Assembly (NCBI GenBank): GCA_965153355.1
Contig: OZ231127.1
Location: 84,010,001 to 84,074,000, forward strand
Length of the DNA stretch: 64,000 nt
Origin: Flaccisagitta enflata
Lineage: Eukaryota; Chaetognatha; Sagittoidea; Aphragmophora
Direction: 5' to 3'
The position numbers and the translations under genes are program-made. Below are positions 1 through 13,400 of the stretch, one piece after another; the first letter of the stretch is position 1; every line of letters begins with the position of its first letter. Under the pieces are notes generated by a model. It was not told where the DNA came from. It made no database searches and saw nothing but the letters and a program-made list of their open reading frames with translations.

Positions 1-3000
1 TCTTACCATCTCAGTGATTTCCACTGTCTCACCATCTCAGTGATTTTTCATGTTTCACTATCTCAGTGATTTTCAGTGTCTGGCCATCTCATTGATTTTC
101 AATGTCTCACAATCTCAATGATTATTTTTTTTTCACCATCTCAGCAAATTTCAGTGTCTCACTATCTCAGTGATTTTTCATGTCTCATGACCTTAAAGAT
201 TTTCACTGTCTCACCACATAAGTAATTTTCAATGTCTCACCATCTCAGTGATTTTTCATGTCTCACCATTTCAGCGATTTTCAGTGTCTCGCCATCCCAG
301 TGATTTTTCATGTCTCACCATCTCAGTGGTTTTCACTGTCTCACCATTAGTGGTTTTCACTGTTTCACCATCTCAGTTATTTTTGATGTCTCACCATCTC
401 AGCGATTTTCAGTGTCTCACCATCTCAGTGATTTTCAATGCCTTGGCATCCCAGTGATTTTCACTGTCTCACCATCTCAGTGATTTTCACTGTCTCACCA
501 TTGCAGCGATTTTCAGCATCTCACCTTCTCAGTGAATTTTCATGTCCTATGACCTGAGTGATTGTCACTGTCTCACCATCTCAGTGATTTTCAATGTCTC
601 ACCATGTCAGTGATTTTTCATGTCTTACCAATGAAGGCAGCTATCGCTGACTCAAAAAAAGTTGTGAATGGAAGTTTTTTTTTATCAAAGCATATAGTTT
701 TGGTTAAAAAGTATTGATCCTGAAAACTTCTGGTTGTGCCATTTGAAAAAAAAAATTAGTTTTTTCCTAGCTGTGAATATAAAAAATGTATTATCCAGGC
801 GGGAAATGGCCCAACTTTCCCAAGCGCCTCAAATTGAAAGTAGAAAACCTGATTTCTCCCCTCTGTTTCAAAAAGTCGAATTATGTAATTCGACTTTTTT
901 CCAACCATCTCAGCGATTTTCAGTGTCTCGCCATCTCAGTGATTTTCCATGTCTCTAGACATCCAAGTGTGATTTTCTATGTCTCTAGTCATCCTATTGT
1001 GGTTTTCTATGTCTCTAGTCATGCCAATGTGACTTTCCATGTCTCTAGTCATCATAATGTGATTTTCCATGTCTCTAGTCGTCCTAGTGTGATTTTCCAT
1101 GTCTCTAGTCATCCAAGTGTGATTTTCCATGTCTCTAGTCATCCTAGTGTGATTTTCCATGTCTCTAGTCATCCTAGTGTGATTTTCCATGTCTCTAGTC
1201 ATCCTAGCGTGATTTTACATGTCTCTAGTTGTCCTAGTGTGATTTTCCATGACTCTAGTCACCTCAGTGTAATTTTCCATGTCTCTAGACATCCAAGTGT
1301 GATTTTCTAGGTCTCTAGTCATCCTATTGTGGTTTTCTATGTCTCTAGTCATGCCAATGTGACTTTCCATGTCTCTAGTCATCATAATGTGATTTTCTAT
1401 GTCTCTAGTCGTCCTAGTGTGATTTTCCATGTCTCTAGTCATCCAAGTGTGATGTTCCATGTCTCTAGTCATCCTAGTGTGATTTTCCATGTCTCTAGTC
1501 ATCCCAGTGTGATTTTCCATGTCTCTAGTCATCCTAGCGTGATTTTACATGTCTCTAGTTGTCCTAGTGTGATTTTCCATGACTCTAGTCATCTCAGTGT
1601 AATTTTCCATGTCTCTAGACATCCAAGTGTGATTTTCTATGTCTCTAGTCATCCTATTGTGGTTTTCTATGTCTCTAGTCATGCCAATGTGACTTTCCAT
1701 GTCTCTAGTCATCATAATGTGATTTTTTATGTCTCTAGTCGTCCTAGTGTGATTTTCCATGTCACTAGTCATCCAAGTGTGATGTTCCATGTCTCTAGTC
1801 ATCCTAGTGTGATTTTCCATGTCTCTAGTCATCCCAGTGTGATTTTCCATGTCTCTAGTCATCCTAGCGTGATTTTACATGTCTCTGGTCGTCCTAGTGT
1901 GATTTTCCATGAATCTAGTCATCTCAGTGTAATTTTCCATGTCTCTAGACATCCAAGTGTGATTTTCTATGTCTCTAGTCATCCTATTGTGGTTTTCTAT
2001 GTCTCTAGTCATGCCAATGTGACTTTCCATGTCTCTAGTCATCATAATGTGATTTTCCATGTCTCTAGTCGTCCTAGTGTGATTTTCCATGTCTCTAGTC
2101 ATCCAAGTGTGATTTTCCATGTCTCTAGTCATCCTAGTGTGATTTTCCATGTCTCTAGTCATCCTAGTGTGATTTTCCATGTCTCTAGTCATCCTAGCGT
2201 GATTTTACATGTCTCTAGTTGTCCTAGTGTGATTTTCCATGACTCTAGTCATCTCAGTGTAATTTTCCATGTCTCTAGTCATCCTAGTGTGATATTCCAT
2301 GACTAGTCATCCTAGTGTGATTTTCCATGACTACAGTTATCCCAGTGTAATTTTCCATGTCTCTAGTCATCCTAGTGTAATTTTCCATATCTCTAGTCAT
2401 CCTAGTGTGTTTTTCCATGTCTCTAGTCATCCTAGTGTGATTTTCCATGTCTCTAGACATCCAAGTGTGATTTTCCATGTCTCTAGTCAGCTAGTGTGAC
2501 TTTCCATGTCTGTAGTCATCCTAGTGTGACTTTTCATGTCTCTAGTCATCCTAGTGTGATTTCCCATGTCTCTAGTCATCCCAGTGTGATTTTCAATGTC
2601 TCACCATTGCAGCGATTTTCAGTGTCTCACCATCTTAGTTATTTTCACTGTCTCACCATCTCAGTGATTTCCAATGTCTCCTCATCTCATTGATTTTCAA
2701 TGTCTCTTTATCTCGTTGATTTTCAAGATAAGCCCTTGTATAAGCCAATTAGAACTTTTCAAGGTTTTCTTTTGTCTTTTCGATGTTTCCTCATCTCAGT
2801 GATTTTCAGTGTCTCCTTGTCTGAGTGATTTTCAGGGTCTCCTTATCTAAGTCATTTTCCCATGTCTCTAGACACCCAAGTGTGATTTTCAATGTCTATA
2901 GTCATCTAGTGTGACTTTCCATGTCTGTAGTCATCCTCTTTTCATGTCTCTAGTCATCCTAGTGTGATTTCCCATGTCTCTAGTCATCCCACTGTAATTT

Positions 3001-3744
3001 TCAATGTCTCACCATTGATTTTCAATCTTAGTTATTTTCACTGTCCACCATCTCAGTGATCCAATGTCTCCTCATCTCATTGATTTTCAATGTCTCTTTA
3101 TCTCATTGATTTTCAAGATAAGCCCTTGTATAAGCCATTTAGAATTTTTTGAGGTTTTCTTTTGTCTTTTCGATGTTTCCTTATCTCAGTGATTTTCAGT
3201 GTCTCCTTGTCTGAGTGATTTTCAGGGTCTCCTTATCTAAGTCATTGTCTATGTCTCCTCATCTCATTGATTTCTGATGTCTCCTTCTCTCAGTGATTGT
3301 CAAAATCTCCTCATCTCCTCGTTATGAGGATTTTCAATGTCTTATACCCGAACTGATATTCTTTCTGTCTCAATCTCTACTGTTCTCTCTGTCTCATACT
3401 TTATCTTCCCTTCTCAATGTCTCAATTTTGTTTCAAACTATGATTCTCAATGTCTCTGTCAGTGACATCTTAGATGTGGGGTAAATGGGGAAAATTTCAG
3501 CCCATGGCTATGAATGCCCCTACCGCATTGGATGTCCTCCTCTTAGAGTGTTATGAAATCAAGTGAATTCAATTTTTTGAGAAAAAAATAAAATTCTGGA
3601 TTCACAATGTCTCACATGTCTCAATTTATGTCTCTGTCTCTGTGTCTGTCTCGGTTTTTGTCTCAATGTCTCACGTCTGTCTCGACCCGTCCCATTAAAA
3701 AAAATGGAGCTCAGAGCCAGAGTGGCTGGAAAAGGGCTTCCGTT
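1..3744 (+). repeat. Minisatellite block, copy 1 of a large direct duplication
   Basis: Degenerate 24-26-bp units (consensus CTCAGTGATTTTCA, TGTCTCACCAT) flank a core of 30-bp units (GTGATTTTCCATGTCTCTAG plus a 10-bp variable part). The whole block is repeated at 15966-19304 with high identity. Copy 1 carries an extra tandem duplication of about 390 bp (2450-2858 repeated as 2859-3245). Similarity ends abruptly after GAAAAGGGCTTCC. Confidence 0.9.
936..2590 (+). repeat. 30-bp minisatellite in 330-bp (11-mer) higher-order repeat
   Basis: Diagnostic variants recur every 330 bp: the antisense open stretches begin at 1202, 1532, 1862 and 2192, and monomers such as the GACATCCAAG, CATCCTATTGTGG, CATGCCAATGTGAC and CATCATAATG variants keep a fixed order. 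The unit length is divisible by three, so both strands stay open for long distances. Confidence 0.9.
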
Positions 3745-4045
3745 AGAAGTCCCAAGTTGGATTTCCCCATGATAAGGACTTCTGGCGAAGTCCTTTTACG
3801 ATCTACGCAGCGAGACACTGGAAAGCTGATGCTGTGAATAAACCAGACCCATGGAGGGACTGAGGAACAAACTGACAGATAGACTAACACACAGACTGCC
3901 AAACCAAAAAGTGGCTAATTAAGTCGCGTATCAAGAACAATAGGTTAGAGAAACGGAGTGAGACAAAAAGAAACCTCGAAAAATTCTAAATAGTTTATCA
4001 AACTTATCAAGTCCGCTGGGGCCGCTGTTGGGCTAACTGAACATA
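3745..4045. other. Spacer, no gene seen
   Basis: Mixed sequence with GACAGATAGACTAACACACA-like degenerate GACA repeats and a GTCGCG near 3924. It may be a decayed copy of the hairpin-ended element family. No coding signal. Confidence 0.4.
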
Positions 4046-4232
4046 GGGCGCGTTTCTAGTGATGACCAAAAATGCGTTTGTTCCCGTTGAACGCATTTTC
4101 AGCGTGAACACATATTCATGAATTTCAACTGTCTCATGAGGGAATGAGCAAAGTGAGTGAGCGAGTGAGCGGTGCAAGCAAGCGACCTAGTGGCCTGTTA
4201 AAAACGCGATTGTCTCTGACTATAAAGGCCCC
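4046..4232. mobile_element. MITE-like element with GGCGTTTCTAGT ends, copy 1
   Basis: Starts GGGCGCGTTTCTAGTGATG and ends near GACTATAAAGGCC. It shares its full internal order (ACGCATTTT block, GAACACATATTCA, GAGTGAGCGAGTGAGCGG run, AAAACGCGAT) with the copy at 63652-63876, whose ends are cleaner inverted repeats. Confidence 0.6.
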
Positions 4233-4466
4233 CATAGTCCAAATACGATTTACACAGTGAAACACTTTAAACCAAAACAAAATGGCACCTATGGATGAAC
4301 CAATCAATGAACTGACAGACAGACCAACGAGCAGACTGACAAACCATCACGGTGAGACATTGAAAATGACTGAGATAAGGAGACATTGGAAATGACTGGG
4401 ATAAGGAGACATTGAAAATCACTGAGATAAGGAGACATTGGAAATCACTGAGATGGGGAGATATTT

Positions 4467-4566
4467 AACAAGGCCAAGTAAGGTGCGTCAAACGAATGCG
4501 TTACAGACAAACCAACCGACCAACGGACACAGCCAGTTATAGAGGTACGTTGGCGCACCTAAAAAC
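4467..4566 (+). mobile_element. Hairpin-ended (HINE-like) element, GGTGCG subfamily
   Basis: Starts AACAAGGCC, then AAGGTGCG; central GACAAACCAACCGACC; ends AGGTACGTTGGCGCACCT followed by AAAAA. The 5' AGGTGCG pairs with the 3' CGCACCT, a different sequence from other subfamilies but the same layout. Confidence 0.6.
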
Positions 4567-5099
4567 ACTGAAATAGTGGGACATTAAAAATCACTAAGAT
4601 GGTGAGACATGCAAAATCTCTGGGATGGAGAAACACTGAAAATCACTGAGATGGAGAGACACAGAAAATCACTGATATGGTGAGACAATGAAAATCACTG
4701 GGATGGTGAGACAGTGAAAATCACTGAGATGGTGAGACAGTGAAAATCACTGGGATTTGAGACACTGAAAATCACTGAGATGGTGAGACATGAAAAATTA
4801 CTGAGATGGTGAGACATAAAAAATCACAGAGATGGTGAGACATGAGAAATCACTGAGATGGTGAGACATGCAAAATCACTGAGATGGTGAGACACTGAGA
4901 ATATTTGAGATGGTGAGACACTGAAAATCACTGAGATGGTGAGACATTGAAAATCACTGAGATGGTGAGACATTGAAAATCACTTGGATGGTGAGACAGT
5001 TAAAATCATTAAGATGGAGAGACACCGAAAATCGCTGAGATGGTGAGACATGAAAACTTACTGAGATGGTCAAACATTGAAAATCACCTTGATGATGAG

Positions 5100-6640
5100 A
5101 CATAACAGTCTATGGACGTTACAGTATTTGTAGATATTTCAGTTGTTTGACATATCTCGACGCATTGAAATCTCTCATTCTAGTACATTTCAATATATTG
5201 AGATCACTCAAACTACTGAGATAAATCTTGTTGAATAAGAAATCTTAACGCCTTGAAATGTGCCAAAATATTAGATCTCAACACATTGAAATATACAAGA
5301 ATTGAAGATTGCAACTAGTTGTGATATGCTAAACTGCTGATATATCTACAAATACCATTTTGTCCACTGACTGATAAAAAATCACTGAGATAGTGAGACA
5401 TTGGAAATTACTGAGATAATGAGACATGAAAAATTACTGAGATAGTCAGACATTGAAAATCACCGAGATGTGATATACCAGTCTGTGGACATCAGGGTAT
5501 TTGTAGATATTTTAGCACATTTCAGTATGTTGAGATCTCTCATACTACTGAGATGAATCTTGTAGATTGAGAAATCTTAACGCGTTGAAATGTGCCAAAA
5601 TAAGAGATCTTAATGCGTTAAAATATACTAGAATTGAAGATTTCAACTCGTTGAGATATGCTAAACTGGTTACATATCTATAAATACCATTTTTTGCACT
5701 GACTGATAAAAAATCACTGAGATGGTGAGACACTGAAAATTGTTGTGATAGTGAGACAATGAAAATCACTCAGATGGTGAGACATGAAAAATCACTGAGA
5801 TGGTGAGACATTGGAAATTACTGAGATGGTGAAACATGAAAAATTACTGAGATGGTCAAACATTGAAAATCACCGAGATGATGAGACATAACAGTTTATG
5901 GACCTTACGGTATTTGTAGATATTTCTGCAGTTTGACATATCTCAATGCATTGAAATCTCTTATTCTGGCATATTTCAACATGTTGAGATCTCTCATATT
6001 ACTGAGAAAAATCTTGTAAAATGAGAGATCTTAACGCGTTGAAATGTGCCAAAATAAAAGATCTCAACGCATTAAAATATACCAGAATTGGAGATCTCAA
6101 CTTGTTGACATATAGTAAACTGCTGACATATCTACAAATACCATTTTGTCCACTGACTGATAAAAAATCACTGAGATGGTGAGACACTGAAAATTGTTGT
6201 GATAGTGAGACAATGAAAATCACTCAGATGGTGACACATAAAAAATCACTGAGATGGTGAGACATTTGAAATTACTGAGATGGTGAAACATGAAAAATTG
6301 CTGAGATGGTCAAACATTGAAAATCACCGAGATGATGAGACATAACAGTCTATGGACCTTACGGTATTTGTTGATATTTCAGCAGTTTGACATATCTCAA
6401 GATATTGAAATCTCTCATTCTAGCACATTTCAAGATGTTGAGATCTCTCATACTACTGAAAAAAATCTTGTAAAATGAGAGATCTTAACGCATTGAAATG
6501 TGCAAAATAAGAGATCTCAACGCATTAAGATATAACAGAATTGGAGATCTCAACTCGTTGAGATATGCTAAACTGCTGACATATCTACAAATACCATTTT
6601 GTCCACTGACTGATAAATAATCATGGAGATGGTGAGACAC
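5100..6640. repeat. 454-bp composite tandem repeat
   Basis: About 3.5 copies of a module (GGTATTTGTAGATATTTCAG, TTGACATATCTC, CATTGAAATCTCTCATTCT, TACCATTTTGTCCACTGACT) alternate with short runs of the CACTGAGATGG minisatellite. Copies begin near 5105, 5480, 5885 and 6345. The antisense open stretches at 5545-5769 and 5999-6223 are offset by exactly 454 bp. Confidence 0.8.
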
Positions 6641-7130
6641 TGAAAATTGTTGTGATAGTGAGACAATAAAAATAACTCAGATGGTGAGACATAAGAAATC
6701 ACTGAGATGGTGAGACATTGGAAATAACTGAGATGATGAGACAGTGGAAATCACTGATATGGTGAAACAATGAAAATCACTGAGATGGTGAGACAGTGAA
6801 AAACACTGAGATAGTGAGACGGACAAAATCACTGAGATGGTAAGACGCTGAAAATCGCTGAGATGGTGAGACAAGAAAATTTGCTGAGGTGGTGAAACAA
6901 GAAAATCACTGAGATAGTGAGACAGTGGAAATCACTGATGTAATAAAACATGAAAAATCACTTGAGATGGTGAGACAGTAAAAATCACTGAGATTGTGAG
7001 AAAGTCTGAATCAATAAGATGGTGAGACATTGAAAATCACTGAGATGATGAAACAGTGAAAATCACTGAGATGGTGAGACACTGAAAATCGCTGAGATAA
7101 GGACATATCAAAAATCACTAAGTTAAAGAG

Positions 7131-7489
7131 ACATTTAGTACTACTGAGTGGATTTATCTTTTGATATACCCCCACCTGAGTGACCAAAGCAAACGATTTT
7201 CTTTGACATAAGTTCAATGTGGAGGACAAAGCTGCTAAGTCTGAATTTAGTGCCCTAAGAAGGATGAGACCAATCTGAATCACAATTAGATTATCTGTAA
7301 AAACGTACTAGGTGATTGAAGATATATCATTAAATTTACCTAGCTATATCCAAAGTGAATAAATCAGGACATGGCTTATTAGGTGAGTTTTTATCATCTT
7401 GTGACAACATGCAAATATGATTCATAAACTATAGATTGAGACAGATAAATGTCCTCATTATGTAAGATTTGATTAAAAGATCAATTCTG
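7131..7489 (-). repeat. Left inverted flank of the TTAGGG satellite
   Basis: Reverse complement resembles 15330-15640: shared landmarks are TTCAATGTGGA, AAGAAGGA, TACCTAGC, CCAAAGTGAA, GACATGGCT and ATCATCTTGTGACAA, in the same order. The arms are diverged. Confidence 0.7.
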
Positions 7490-10400
7490 AGACACTCTGA
7501 ACCCTCCAGAGATCTCAGTATGTCTCAGCAGTTATCTGAAAACACAGCCTACCTGGGGCTAGGGTTGGGGCTATGTTTTGGTAAAGGGTTAGGGTTAGGT
7601 TTCAGTAAAGGGTTAGGGTTAGGGCTAGTCAATGAGACAAAGAAATCCCAGTTGTAGGGTTACATTCTCATTATAATAAAAGGAGTGAGACATGAAAAAG
7701 ACGAGGATAGGATAAAAAATTTCACCCAAACTTTAAGGGTTCACAATGTCTCAGGAATTATTTGAAAAACAAAGTCATCTTAATAATGACAGTTTTCTGT
7801 CTCACTCTATAGTTTATAACTGAATCGTAACCCTACTTATCATATTGAATTGTCTCAAAATTTATGCCCCTCAGAGGATGTCAATATTTCAAGTACTGAG
7901 GTCAGAGATAAGTGAGCATATGAGTATGAGTGTGAGTGAGTGAAAATGAAGGTTCAATGGGGGTCATAAACTTTGAGACAATTGAATCAGAGTAGTAGGG
8001 TTACATTCTCATTGAAATGGTAGGAGTCAGACATAAAAAAGAGAAGATTAGGATTGATAAATTCATCCCAAATTCAGAGGTTTCAGTACGTCTCAGAAGT
8101 TATCTGAAAACAAAGCCTCCTGGGGCTAGGGTTAGGGTTAGGGTTGTGTTTCAGTGAAGGGTTAGGGTTAGGGTTAGGTTTCAGTAAAGGGCTAGGGTTA
8201 GGGTTAGGGTTAGTCAATGAGACAAAGAAATCCCAGTTGTAGGGTTACATTCTCAATATAATAAAAGGAGTGAGACATGAAAAAGACGAGGATAGGATAG
8301 AAAATTTCACCCCAAACTTAAAGGGTTCAGAATGTCTCAGGAATGATTTGAAAAACAAAGTCATCTTAATCATGACAGTTTTCTGTCTCACTCTATAGTT
8401 TATAACTGAATCGTAACCCTACTTATCATATTGAATTGTCTCAAAATTTATGCCCCTCAGAGGATGTCAATATTTCAAGTACTGAAATCAGAGATGAGTT
8501 AGTATATGAGTATGAGTGTGAGTGAGTGAAAATGAAGGTTCAATGGGGGTCATAAACTTTGAGACAATTGAATCAGAGTAGAAGTTACATTCTCATTGAA
8601 ATAGTAGGAGTGAGACATAAAAAGGGTAGGATTGATAAATTCATCCCAAATTCAGAGGTTTCAGTACGTCTCAGCATGTATCTGAAAAGACTCCTGGGAG
8701 CTAGGGTAGGTTGTGTTTCAGTGAAGGGTTAGGGTTAGGGTTAGGTTTCAGTAAAGGGCTAGGGTTAGGGTTAGGGTTTGTCAATGAGACAAAGAAATCC
8801 CAGTTGTAGGGTTACATTCTCATTATAATAAAAGGAGTGAGACATGAAAAAGACGAGGATAGGTATGAAAATTTAACCCCAAACTTAAAGGGTTCAGAAT
8901 GTCTCAGGAAAGATTTGAAAAACAAAGTCATCTTAATCATGACAGTTTTCTGTCTCATTCTATAGTTTATAACTGATTTGTAACCCTACTTATCATATTG
9001 AATTGTCTCAAAATTTATGCCCCTCAGAGGATGTCAATATTTCAAGTACTGAGATGAGTGATAAGTGAGTATATGAGTATGAGTGTGAGTGAGTGAAAAT
9101 GAAGGTTCAATGGGGGTCATAAACTTTGAGACAATTGAATCAGAGTAGTAGGGTTACATTCTCATTGAAATAGTAGGAGTGAGACATGAAAAAGAGAAGA
9201 TTAGGATTGATAATTTCATCCCAAATTCAGAGGTTTCAGTACGTCTCAGCGGTTATCTGAAAACAAAGCCTCCTGGGGCAAGGGTTAGGGTTAGGGTTGT
9301 GTTTCAGTGAAGGGTTAAGGTTAGGGTTAGGTTTCAGTAAAGGGTTAGGGTTAGGGTTAGGGTTAGTCAATGAGACAAAGAAATTCCAGTTGTAGGGTTA
9401 CATTCTTATTATAATAAAAGGAGTGAGACATGAAAAAGACGAGGATAGGATAGAAAATTTCATTCCAAACTTGAAGGGTTCAGAATGTCTCAGGAATGAT
9501 TTGAAAAACAATGTCGTCTTAATCATGACAGTTTTCTGTCTCACTCTATAGTTTATAACTGAATGGTAACCCTACTTATTATATTGAATTGTCTCAAAAT
9601 TTATGCCCCTCAGAGGATGTCAATATTTCAAGTACTGAGGTCAGAGATAAGTGAGTATATGAGCATGAGTGTGAGTGAGTGAAAATGAAGGTTCAATGGG
9701 GGTCATAAACTTTGAGACAATAAAATCAGAGTAGTAGGGTTACATTCTCATCAAAATAGTAGGAGTGAGACATGAAAAAGAGAAGATTAGGAATGATAAA
9801 TTCATCCCAAATTCAGAGGTTTCAGTACGTCTCAGCAGTTATCTGAAAACAAAGCCTTCTGGGGCTAGGGTTAGGGTTGTGTTTCAGTGAAGAGTTAGGG
9901 TTAGGGTTAGGTTTCAGTAAAGGGCTAGGGTTAGGGTTAGGGTTAGTCAATGAGACAAAGAAATCCCAGTTGTAGGGTTACATTCTCATTATAATAAAAG
10001 GAGTGAGACATGAAAAAGAAAAGGATAGGATAGAAAATTTCACCCTAAACTTAAAGGGTTCAGAATGTCTCAGGAATGATTTGAAAAACAAAGTCATCTG
10101 AATCATGACAGTTTTCTGTCTCACTCTATAGTTTATAACTGAATCGTAACCCTACTTATCATATTGAATTGTCTCAAAATTTATGCCCCTCAGAGGATGT
10201 TAATATTTCAAGTACTGAGGTCAGAGATAAGTGAGTATATGAGTATGAGTGTGAGTGAGTGAAAATGAAGGTTCAATGGGGGTCATAAACTTTGAGACAA
10301 TTGAATCAGAGTAGTAGGGTTACATTCTCATTGAAATAGTAGGAGTGAGACATGAAAAAGAGAAGATTAGGATTGATAATTTCATTCCAAATTCAGAGGT

Positions 10401-13400
10401 TTCAGTACGTCTCAGCAGTTATCTGAAAACAAAGCCTCCTGGGGCAAGGGTTAGGGTTAGGGTTGTGTTTCAGTGAAGGGTTAGGGTTAGGGTTAGGTTT
10501 CAGTAAAGGGCTAGGGTTAGGGTTAGGGTTAGTCAATGAGACAAAAAAATCCCAGTTGTAGGGTTACATTCTCATTATAATAAAAGGAGTGAGACATGAA
10601 AAAGACAAGGATAGGATAGAAAATTTCACCCCAAACTTAAAGGGTTCAGAATGTCTCAGGAATGATTTGAAAAACAAAGTCATCTTAATCATGACAGTTT
10701 TCTGTCTCACTCTATAGTTTATAACTGAATCGTAACCCTACTTATCATATTGAATTGTCTCAAAATTTATGCCCCTCAGAGGATGTCAATATTTCAAGTA
10801 CTGAGATCAGAGATAAGTGAGTATATGAGTATGAGTGTGATGAGTGAAAATGAAAGTTCAATGGAGGTCATAAACTTTGAGACAATGAATCAGAGTAGTA
10901 GGGTTACATTCTCATTGAAATAGTAGGAGTGAGACATAAAAAAGAGAAGATTAGGATTGATAAATTCATCCCAAATTCAGAGGTTTCAGTACGTCTCAGC
11001 AGTTATCTGAAAAGAGAGCCTCCTGGGGCTAGGGTTAGGGTTGTGTTTCAGTGAAGGGTTAGGGTTAGGGTTAGGTTTCAGTAAAGGGCTAGGGTTAGGG
11101 TTAGGGTTTGTCAATGAGACAAAGAAATCCCAGTTGTAGGGTTACATTCTCATTATAATAAAAGGAGTGAGACATGAAAAAGACGAGGATAGGCATGAAA
11201 ATTTTACCCCAAACTTAAAGGGTTCAGAATGTCTCAGGAAAGATTTGAAAAACAAAGTCATCTTAATCATGACAGTTTTCTGTCTCACTCTATAGTTTAT
11301 AACTGAATGGTAACCCTACTTATCATATTGAATTGTCTCAAAATTTATGCCCCTCAGAGGATGTCAATATTTCAAGTACTGAGGTGAGTGATAAGTGAGT
11401 ATGAGTGTGAGTGAGTGAAAATGAAGGTTCAATGGGGGTCATAAACTTTGAGACAATTGAATCAGAGTAGTAGGGTTACATTCTCATTGAAATAGTAGGA
11501 GTGAGACATGAAAAAGAGAAGATTAGGATCGATAAATTCATCCCAAATTCAGAGGTTTCAGTACGTCTCAGCGGTTATCTGAAAACAAAGCCTCCTGGGG
11601 CAAGGGTTAGGGTTAGGGTTGTGTTTCAGTGAAGGGTTAGGGTTAGGGTTAGGTTTCAGTAAAGGGCTAGGGTTAGGGTTAGGGTTAGGGTTAGTCAGTG
11701 AGACAAAGAAATCCCAGTTGTAGGGTTACATTCTTATTATAATAAAAGGAGTGAGACATGAAAAAGACGAGGATAGGATAGAAAATTTCACCCCAAACTT
11801 AAAGGGTTCAGAATGTCTCAGGAATGATTTGAAAAACAAAGTCATCTTAATCATGACAGTTTTCTGTCTCACTCTATAGTTTATAACTGAATCGTAACCC
11901 TACTTATCATATTGAATTGTCTCAAAATTTATGCCCCTCAGAGGATGTCAATATTTCAAGTACTGAGGTCAGAGATAAGTGAGTATATGAGCATGAGTGT
12001 GAGTGAGTGAAAATGAAGGTTCAATGGGGGTCATAAACTTTGAGACAATAAAATCAGAGTAGTAGGGTTACATTCTCATCAAAATAGTAGGAGTGAGACA
12101 TGAAAAAGAGAAGATTAGGAATGATATAAATTCATCCCAAATTCAGAGGTTTCAGTACGTCTCAGCAGTTATCTGAAAACAAAGCCTCCTGGGGCTAGGG
12201 TTAGGGTTGTGTTTCAGTGAAGGGTTAGGGTTAGGGTTAGGTTTCAGTAAAGGGCTAGGTTAGGGTTAGGGTTAGTCAATGAGACAAAGAAATCCCAGTT
12301 GTAGGGTTACATTCTCATTATAATAAAAGGAGTGAGACATGAAAAAGACGAGGATAGGATAGAAAATTTCACCCTAAACTTAAAGGGTTCAGAATGTCTC
12401 AGGAATGATTTGAAAAACAAAGTCATCTTAATCATGACAGTTTTCTGTCTCACTCTATAGTTTATAACTGAATCGTAACCCTACTTATCATATTGAATTG
12501 TCTCAAAATTTATGCCCCTCAGAGGATGTTAATATTTCAAGTACTGAGGTCAGAGATAAGTGAGTATATGAGTATGAGTGTGAGTGAGTGAAAATGAAGG
12601 TTCAATGGGGGTCATAAACTTTGAGACAATTGAATCAGAGTAGTAGGGTTACATTCTCATTGAAATAGTAGGAGTGAGACATGAAAAAGAGAAGATTAGG
12701 ATTGATAAATTCATCCAAATTCAGAGGTTTCAGTACGTCTCAGCAGTTATCTGAAACAAAGCCTCCTGGGGCAAGGGTTAGGGTTGTGTTTCAGTGAAGG
12801 GTTAGGGTTAGGTTTCAGTAAAGGGCTAGGGTTAGGGTTAGGGTTAGTCAATGAGACAAAAAAATCCCAGTTGTAGGGTTACATTCTCATTATAATAAAA
12901 GGAGTGAGACATGAAAAAGACAAGGATAGGATAGAAAATTTCACCCCAAACTTAAAGGGTTCAGAATGTCTCAGGAATGATTTGAAAAACAAAGTCATCT
13001 CAATCATGACAGTTTTCTGTCTCACTCTATAGTTTATAACTGAATCGTAACCCTACTTATCATATTGAATTGTCTCAAAATTTATGCCCCTCAGAGGATG
13101 TCAATATTTCAAGTACTGAGATCAGAGATGAGTTAGTATATGAGTATGAGTGTGAGTGAGTGAAAATGAAGGTTCAATGGGGGTCATAAACTTTGAGACA
13201 ATTGAATCAGAGTAGTAGGGTTACATTCTCATTGAAATAGTAGGAGTGAGACATAAAAAAGAGAAGATTAGGATTGATAAATTCATCCCAAATTCAGAGG
13301 TTTCAGTATGTCTCAGCAGTTATCTGAAAAGAGAGCCTCCTGGGGCTAGGGTTAGGGTTGTGTTTCAGTGAAGGGTTAGGGTTAGGGTTAGGTTTCAGTA

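Larger units (their letters stand above)
4370..7130 (-). repeat. Inverted minisatellite block (CACTGAGATGGTGAGACA units)
   Basis: Units are the reverse complement of the 24-26-bp units at 1-930 and 15850-16600. Degenerate GAGACA spacing persists to about 7130. The block is interrupted by a small hairpin-ended element and by a 454-bp composite repeat. Confidence 0.9.

Noticed and set aside
936-2590. CRISPR-like array
   Set aside because: Direct 30-bp repeats are contiguous, lack unique spacers, and the DNA is eukaryotic.
1-3300. TGTCTC motifs as regulatory (auxin-response-type) sites
   Set aside because: They are part of the minisatellite unit, and nothing indicates a plant genome.
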